A DNA stretch of 64,000 nt from Pseudarthrobacter polychromogenes (GTDB lineage Bacteria > Actinomycetota > Actinomycetes > Actinomycetales > Micrococcaceae). This document shows positions 60,182 through 64,000 of this stretch, in pieces; the first letter of the stretch is position 1; each line of letters starts with the position of its first letter. The stretch is from positions 1 to 64,000 of the forward strand of contig NZ_BMKU01000008.1 in NCBI RefSeq assembly GCF_014644495.1, in the 5' to 3' direction. Both the position numbers and the translations under genes were made by a program. The notes under the pieces are model-generated. The model worked only from the letters and a program-made list of their open reading frames with translations, did not search any database and had not been told where the DNA came from.

Positions 60182-61474
60182 TCACAATGTACCGGCAGCC
60201 TTGAGCCTGATGTACATGTCAGCGAGCCGCGGCGGCAGTTGGTGGGGTTCGGCGTCCACTACTGATACGCCGTGCTGCCGGAGCTCTGCGCTGATCGCCG
60301 CACGCTGCAGGAGCGCCCGCTCGGCCGCTGCGGCCCGAAAGACACCGGTGGCGTCGCCGCGTTCTCCCAGCATGGTTCCCAGCTGCGGGTCCCGGACCGC
60401 CGCAACCACCACCACGTGCTGCCGGGCCAGCTGGGCCGCGACGGGAAGCAGGCCTTCCTCGGGCGCGCCGCCGTCCAGCGAGGTGAGCAGCACAACGAGG
60501 GACCGGTGCGCGGAAACGGCGCGGACCTGCGCCGGGACGGCCGGCCAGTCCATCTCAATGAGTTCGGCCTCCAGCGGTGCCATGGCCTGGACCAGCTGGC
60601 CCAGGAGGTTTCCCTGCCCGGAGGATCCTGCCCTGGCGCGCGTCCGGCGGTCAAAGGCGAGGAAGTCCACCCGGTCCCCGCCCCGCTCCGCGAGGACACC
60701 CAGCAGGAGTGCCGCTTCCATGCCCGTGTCCAGGCGCGTTTCGTCGTCGATCCTTGCCGCCGATGTCCTGGAGGTATCGAGGACCATGACCACACGGCGG
60801 TCCCGTTCGGGCCGCCAGGTGCGAACCACCACCGCGGACCGGCGTGCCGTGGCCCGCCAGTCAATCGACCGGACGTCGTCGCCCCGCACATAGTCCCGCA
60901 GGGAATCGAACTCGGTGCCCGCGCCGCGGATCTGCACCGCGGCCTTGCCGTCGAGCTCGCGCAGTTTCCGCAGCTTGGACGGCAGGTGCCTGCGGGAGTG
61001 GAAAGGCGGCAGCACCCGCAGCGAGCCCGGGCACGGCACGGTCCGCTGGCGCGCCGCCAGCAGCAGGGGGCCAAACGAGCGGAGGGTGGCGTGCGGTGCC
61101 CGGAGGTCTCCCCGCCGGACGGGACGCAGCCGTACCGTGACGCGCCTGCTCTCATTGGCCGGAACCTCAATGTCCTGTACGGCGTTCTGCGCTCCCGCCG
61201 AGGGCTGCCAGGCGTCGCGCAGGACGCCGCGGAGCCGGCGCCCGCCGTCGTTCCGGACCGTGAGCACAGCATCCACCGCCGCGTGCAGGGTGACGTTTCC
61301 GGGCTGAGTGCGCAGCAGGCTGACCGTCCGCAGCGGGGCCGCTGCCAGAAGGTCGACGGCGGCAAGGGCTGCCAGCACCCCGGACACCAGCAGCACCGTT
61401 CCCCAGCCGGGCAGCAGGATGACCGGCACCACCCCCAGCAGCACCAGCAGCACGAAACGCCCGGAGATGGCCAT
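60182..61474 (-). CDS. DUF58 domain protein (von Willebrand A-like)
   Basis: 430 aa. Two hydrophobic helices at the N terminus (about 7-47) are followed by a beta-rich domain and then the DUF58 signature: EFDSLRDYVRGDDVRSIDWRATARR, with a VWA-like metal site in VVMVLDTSRTSAARI. It is the usual partner of MoxR ATPases. The start overlaps the MoxR stop by 1 nt (TGATG). MoxR-DUF58 pairs are thought to act as chaperone-type modules for envelope proteins; no specific substrate can be read here. Confidence 0.9.
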   Translation of the reverse strand: MAISGRFVLLVLLGVVPVILLPGWGTVLLVSGVLAALAAVDLLAAAPLRTVSLLRTQPGNVTLHAAVDAVLTVRNDGGRRLRGVLRDAWQPSAGAQNAVQDIEVPANESRRVTVRLRPVRRGDLRAPHATLRSFGPLLLAARQRTVPCPGSLRVLPPFHSRRHLPSKLRKLRELDGKAAVQIRGAGTEFDSLRDYVRGDDVRSIDWRATARRSAVVVRTWRPERDRRVVMVLDTSRTSAARIDDETRLDTGMEAALLLGVLAERGGDRVDFLAFDRRTRARAGSSGQGNLLGQLVQAMAPLEAELIEMDWPAVPAQVRAVSAHRSLVVLLTSLDGGAPEEGLLPVAAQLARQHVVVVAAVRDPQLGTMLGERGDATGVFRAAAAERALLQRAAISAELRQHGVSVVDAEPHQLPPRLADMYIRLKAAGTL

Positions 61475-62469
61475 CAGCGGGGAACGGGAACGGAGGCCAG
61501 GATGCTGCCCAGCACGTCATCCACCCGGACCCCGTCCATCTGGGCTTCCGGCTGAAGCGCCACACGGTGCCGCAGGCAGGGGAGTGCGAGGGCCTTGACG
61601 TCGTCCGGGGTCACGAAGCTCCGGCCTGACAGCCAGGCCCAGGACCGGGACGTGTTCAGCAGTGCCGTGGCCCCGCGGGGAGAGACTCCCAGCAGGAACG
61701 ACGGGGCCGAGCGGGTGGCGCGCACCAGATCCACGATGTAGCCGATGATTTCAGGATCCACCGCCACTGACGCCACGGCCTGCCGGGCTTTCGACAGGTC
61801 TGCCGCACCTGCTACTGCCCTGACCCCCGCAGCCGTGAGGTCGCGCGGGTCAAAGCCGGCAGCATGGCGCCGGATGACCTCCATTTCGTCCTGGCGCCCG
61901 GGCAGCGGCATGGTCAGTTTGAGCAGGAACCGGTCCAGCTGCGCCTCGGGCAGGGGGTAGGTACCTTCATACTCAACAGGGTTCTGCGTGGCAGCAACCA
62001 GGAACGGTGCTGGCAGCGGCCGGGACACTCCGTCCACGGAAACCTGCCGTTCCTCCATGGCCTCGAGCAGGGATGCCTGCGTTTTGGGCGGCGTCCGGTT
62101 GATTTCGTCTGCCAGCAGGATGTTGGTGAACACCGGCCCTTCACGGAACGTGAATTCGGAGGTGTGGGAGTCGTAGACCAGGGATCCCGTGACGTCTCCG
62201 GGCATGAGGTCCGGGGTGAACTGCACGCGCTTCGTGTCCAGGCTCAGGGCCGCAGACAAGGCACGCACCAGCAGCGTTTTGGCGACGCCCGGAACCCCCT
62301 CCAGAAGCACGTGGCCCTGGGAAAGGAGTGCAATCAGCAGTCCCGTGACGGTGGCGTCCTGCCCCACGACGGCCTTGGCCACCTCGTGCCGCACGTCCAG
62401 AAGGGCCTGCCGGGCGGAATCATGATCCATGTGGTCCAGGACCCGGGGGCTGCTGCCTTGCTCGCTCAT
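61474..62469 (-). CDS. MoxR-family AAA+ ATPase
   Basis: 331 aa. Walker A GVPGVAKT (58-65), Walker B LLADEINRTPPKTQASLLEAMEE (Asp121, Glu122), sensor region VAATQNPVEYEGTYPLPEAQLDRF, and the sensor-2 arginine in GVSPRGATALLNTSRSWA. A hexameric ATPase is expected. It overlaps the DUF4350 gene stop (ATGA) and the DUF58 start, placing it in a tight operon. Confidence 0.94.
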   Translation of the reverse strand: MSEQGSSPRVLDHMDHDSARQALLDVRHEVAKAVVGQDATVTGLLIALLSQGHVLLEGVPGVAKTLLVRALSAALSLDTKRVQFTPDLMPGDVTGSLVYDSHTSEFTFREGPVFTNILLADEINRTPPKTQASLLEAMEERQVSVDGVSRPLPAPFLVAATQNPVEYEGTYPLPEAQLDRFLLKLTMPLPGRQDEMEVIRRHAAGFDPRDLTAAGVRAVAGAADLSKARQAVASVAVDPEIIGYIVDLVRATRSAPSFLLGVSPRGATALLNTSRSWAWLSGRSFVTPDDVKALALPCLRHRVALQPEAQMDGVRVDDVLGSILASVPVPR

Positions 62470-63659
62470 CGGCTCTTGACTTCTTTCTCTAGGGTGTCCA
62501 GCTCCCGGGACCAGGCCACAAGCCTCGCCTCGGTGCCGGGACGTTCGTTGATCAGTTCGCGGAGCTCCGGGGCGGGCTTGCCGAGGAGTTCGGCAGCTGC
62601 GTCGATGACCTGGCCGGCGGTGGCCCCTGGCCCGGTCCGCAGATGCCCGGAAAGCCGCACCAGGGTGCCGGCCCGAAGGTTGTCCCTCGCCTGGTCCACG
62701 GCGCGGGAGTCCTGATAGAGCCTCGCCCGGCCCTCTGCAGTCTCCGCTGCCTTCACCACAACCGGCAAGGGCTCAAACACCAGCGGGCCCAGGCGCCTGC
62801 CGCGCCAGGCTATCGCCGCCACGGCAACCAGGGCGAGCCACGGGCCCAGGAAACGCGCCCAGCCGGGGGCCAGTTCGTCGAGGCTGGCGGGGCTGCCCCC
62901 GGTGTCCAGGTCCTCAAGGGTAGGGATGTACCACACAAGGTCAGGAGACGGGCCGAGGGTCCGGATGGCCAGGGCGGCATGCCCCAGGCTGTCCAGCTGT
63001 CCGTTGCTGAAGACGGCGGTGCTGCCCACCACGGTGAGCTGACCATCGCTGCCGACGGCTACCAGCCCTGCGCTGGAGCCGTCCGGCCGGTAGCAGGTCG
63101 TCCCGCCGTCGTACAGGAAGCCGGACTCTCCGGAAACCGTACCTGCGGCCTGCGGGTCAGGCAGGCTGCAGCCGGGATCCAGCACTGGAGACGCTTCCGG
63201 CACAACCCCTGCCTGCCGGATGCCGGCGTCGAGTGCGTCCAGGGTCTGCAGCCGGGGCGATACCACCACCACCCGCTGGGCGGACGCCGCCAGGCTGCGG
63301 AGCCGGGGCCCGTCCAGGAAGCCGTTCCTGTCGTACAGCAGCAGTGTGGGCGAAGAACCGGCCTCCAGTGCTGCCATGGCTGCCCCGTAGTTTCCTGCAT
63401 CGTGGACGGCCACTCCGTGCCGGCCCAGGATCTGCGCCACCGCGCGGGCGCCGTCGGGACCGGCGTTGTGGACCGACATCGGAACGGCGTCCCCCTTGGG
63501 ACTGAGTTGCGCCCAGAGAACCAGGACCAGCGCGGCAGCCACCACGGCGGCACAAGCCACAAAGGCGCGGTGCCGCCGGAGCCACCCAGTCCTGCGGACG
63601 GATGCCTGGTCCGCATAAGTGCCTCCCTGCACCGCAGAAGCCGGAACCGCCCCGGTCAT
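62466..63659 (-). CDS. DUF4350 domain membrane protein
   Basis: 397 aa. A membrane helix at about 31-50 (RAFVACAAVVAAALVLVLWAQL), an extracytoplasmic domain that opens with the DUF4350 pattern GPDGARAVAQILGRHGVAVHDA, then a second helix (about 268-285) and a helical cytosolic tail. Two Cys (in DPGCSLPDP and GTTCYRPDG) could form a disulfide outside the membrane. Overlaps of 4 nt on both sides tie it to DUF4129 and MoxR. Confidence 0.82.
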   Translation of the reverse strand: MTGAVPASAVQGGTYADQASVRRTGWLRRHRAFVACAAVVAAALVLVLWAQLSPKGDAVPMSVHNAGPDGARAVAQILGRHGVAVHDAGNYGAAMAALEAGSSPTLLLYDRNGFLDGPRLRSLAASAQRVVVVSPRLQTLDALDAGIRQAGVVPEASPVLDPGCSLPDPQAAGTVSGESGFLYDGGTTCYRPDGSSAGLVAVGSDGQLTVVGSTAVFSNGQLDSLGHAALAIRTLGPSPDLVWYIPTLEDLDTGGSPASLDELAPGWARFLGPWLALVAVAAIAWRGRRLGPLVFEPLPVVVKAAETAEGRARLYQDSRAVDQARDNLRAGTLVRLSGHLRTGPGATAGQVIDAAAELLGKPAPELRELINERPGTEARLVAWSRELDTLEKEVKSR

Positions 63660-64000
63660 GGCAGTACCGCCGGGCGCGGTGCCTCATAGTCCTGGTGGCC
63701 CTCGTCCCGATTGCCCGGCCGGCGGACGGGCTTGAGGGCTTCGAGCGCGTCATCCAGGCCGGCCATCGCCCGGTAGTCGCCGGCGTCCGCCGTCCTGTTC
63801 CCGTAGCGGATGGCATCGAACATGCCCGCCGCCCTGTCCAGGCGCTGCCCTGCGGTGCTGAAGGGGAGCGCCAGGTCCCGGGCCACCTCATCGGCTGTCC
63901 GCCCGGGCTGGGGGTCCAGGATGGTGCGGTCCTCGGCAGAGCGGACCAGAGCCCGGAAACGGTCCACGACGGCGTCCCCCCACCTTCCAGCCGCCGCGGA
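63656..64000 (-). CDS. DUF4129 domain protein, C-terminal part (5' end outside the window)
   Basis: 114 residues plus stop are visible and the frame is open to the window edge. It contains RWGDAVVDRFRALVRSAEDR followed by TADEVARDLALPF and AAGMFDAIRYG, the typical DUF4129 C-terminal domain. Its membrane part is missing from the window. The GTG at 63967 is inside the conserved stretch and is not the true start. The stop overlaps the DUF4350 start (ATGA). Confidence 0.82.
   Translation of the reverse strand, partial: SAAAGRWGDAVVDRFRALVRSAEDRTILDPQPGRTADEVARDLALPFSTAGQRLDRAAGMFDAIRYGNRTADAGDYRAMAGLDDALEALKPVRRPGNRDEGHQDYEAPRPAVLP

Noticed and set aside
59398..64000. ligA, expected after the MetE-like gene from mycobacterial gene order
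   Set aside because: No DNA ligase motifs are present; the region holds the DUF58/MoxR cluster on the opposite strand.
1..64000. CRISPR arrays, prophage genes, integrases, restriction-modification or defence islands
   Set aside because: No regularly spaced repeats and no such genes were seen; beyond the IS110 fragment the window is core chromosome.

Overview
The window is a stretch of high-GC actinobacterial chromosome. Gene content and order point to Micrococcaceae of the Arthrobacter/Pseudarthrobacter type; this is inferred from the proteins and layout, since no rRNA is present. Supporting marks are a coproporphyrin-dependent haem pathway (HemY-HemQ-HemH), AdnAB instead of RecBCD, UvrD2 with an HRDC domain, a SigK/RskA pair, and tRNA genes without an encoded CCA. 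Coding density is high and nearly all of the sequence is core genome. The only mobile-element trace is the first 0.4 kb.

Layout. (1) 1-0.48 kb: the 5' end of an IS110-type transposase on the minus strand, its non-coding flank, and a small REP-like repeat. (2) 0.48-12.1 kb: a complete haem locus. hemA is divergent from hemE-hemY-hemQ-hemH-hemC-hemD-hemB-(flavin oxidoreductase)-hemL, with many 4-bp start/stop overlaps. Together these genes lead from glutamyl-tRNA to haem b. (3) 12.2-14.6 kb: a polar amino-acid ABC importer. (4) 15.0-28.5 kb: a DNA repair and RNA quality block: a DEDDh exonuclease, an alkyltransferase-like protein coupled to adnA-adnB, an odd phosphotransferase, nudC, uvrD2 and a YgjP-type metalloprotease. 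(5) 28.5-34.5 kb: a DUF2342 protein, a PDZ-Lon protease and a UPF0182 membrane protein. From memory, blocks 4 and 5 follow the M. tuberculosis order Rv3204-Rv3193c. (6) 34.6-35.0 kb: two identical initiator tRNA genes, each with its own terminator. (7) 35.0-42.5 kb: a b-type cytochrome, photolyase, a TPM-domain protein with PspA, and an HtrA protease. (8) 42.7-51.98 kb: etfBA, a PIG-L deacetylase, sigK-rskA, trmL, a J-domain protein, a lipoprotein, a cysteine desulfurase and mnmA. The desulfurase and mnmA together would make 2-thiouridine in tRNA. (9) 52.2-57.8 kb: a peptide ABC importer operon. (10) 57.9-59.4 kb: chorismate mutase and a MetE-C-like protein. (11) 59.4-64 kb: a minus-strand DUF4129-DUF4350-MoxR-DUF58-DUF4166 cluster, cut by the window end.

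Regulation. A recurrent design is a TANNNT -10 hexamer lying exactly 6 nt before the start codon. It occurs at eight genes on both strands, with two near variants, and implies widespread leaderless transcription. Strong hairpin terminators close most units. Palindromes that could be operators lie upstream of hemQ, the peptide-binding protein gene and the TPM gene.

Most worth a second look: the IS110 left end (possible bridge RNA) next to a REP-like repeat; the leaderless promoter pattern; a phosphotransferase inside the repair cluster that appears to lack its metal-binding Asp; the AdnA iron-sulphur ligand change; and the TPM-PspA/HtrA envelope-stress grouping.
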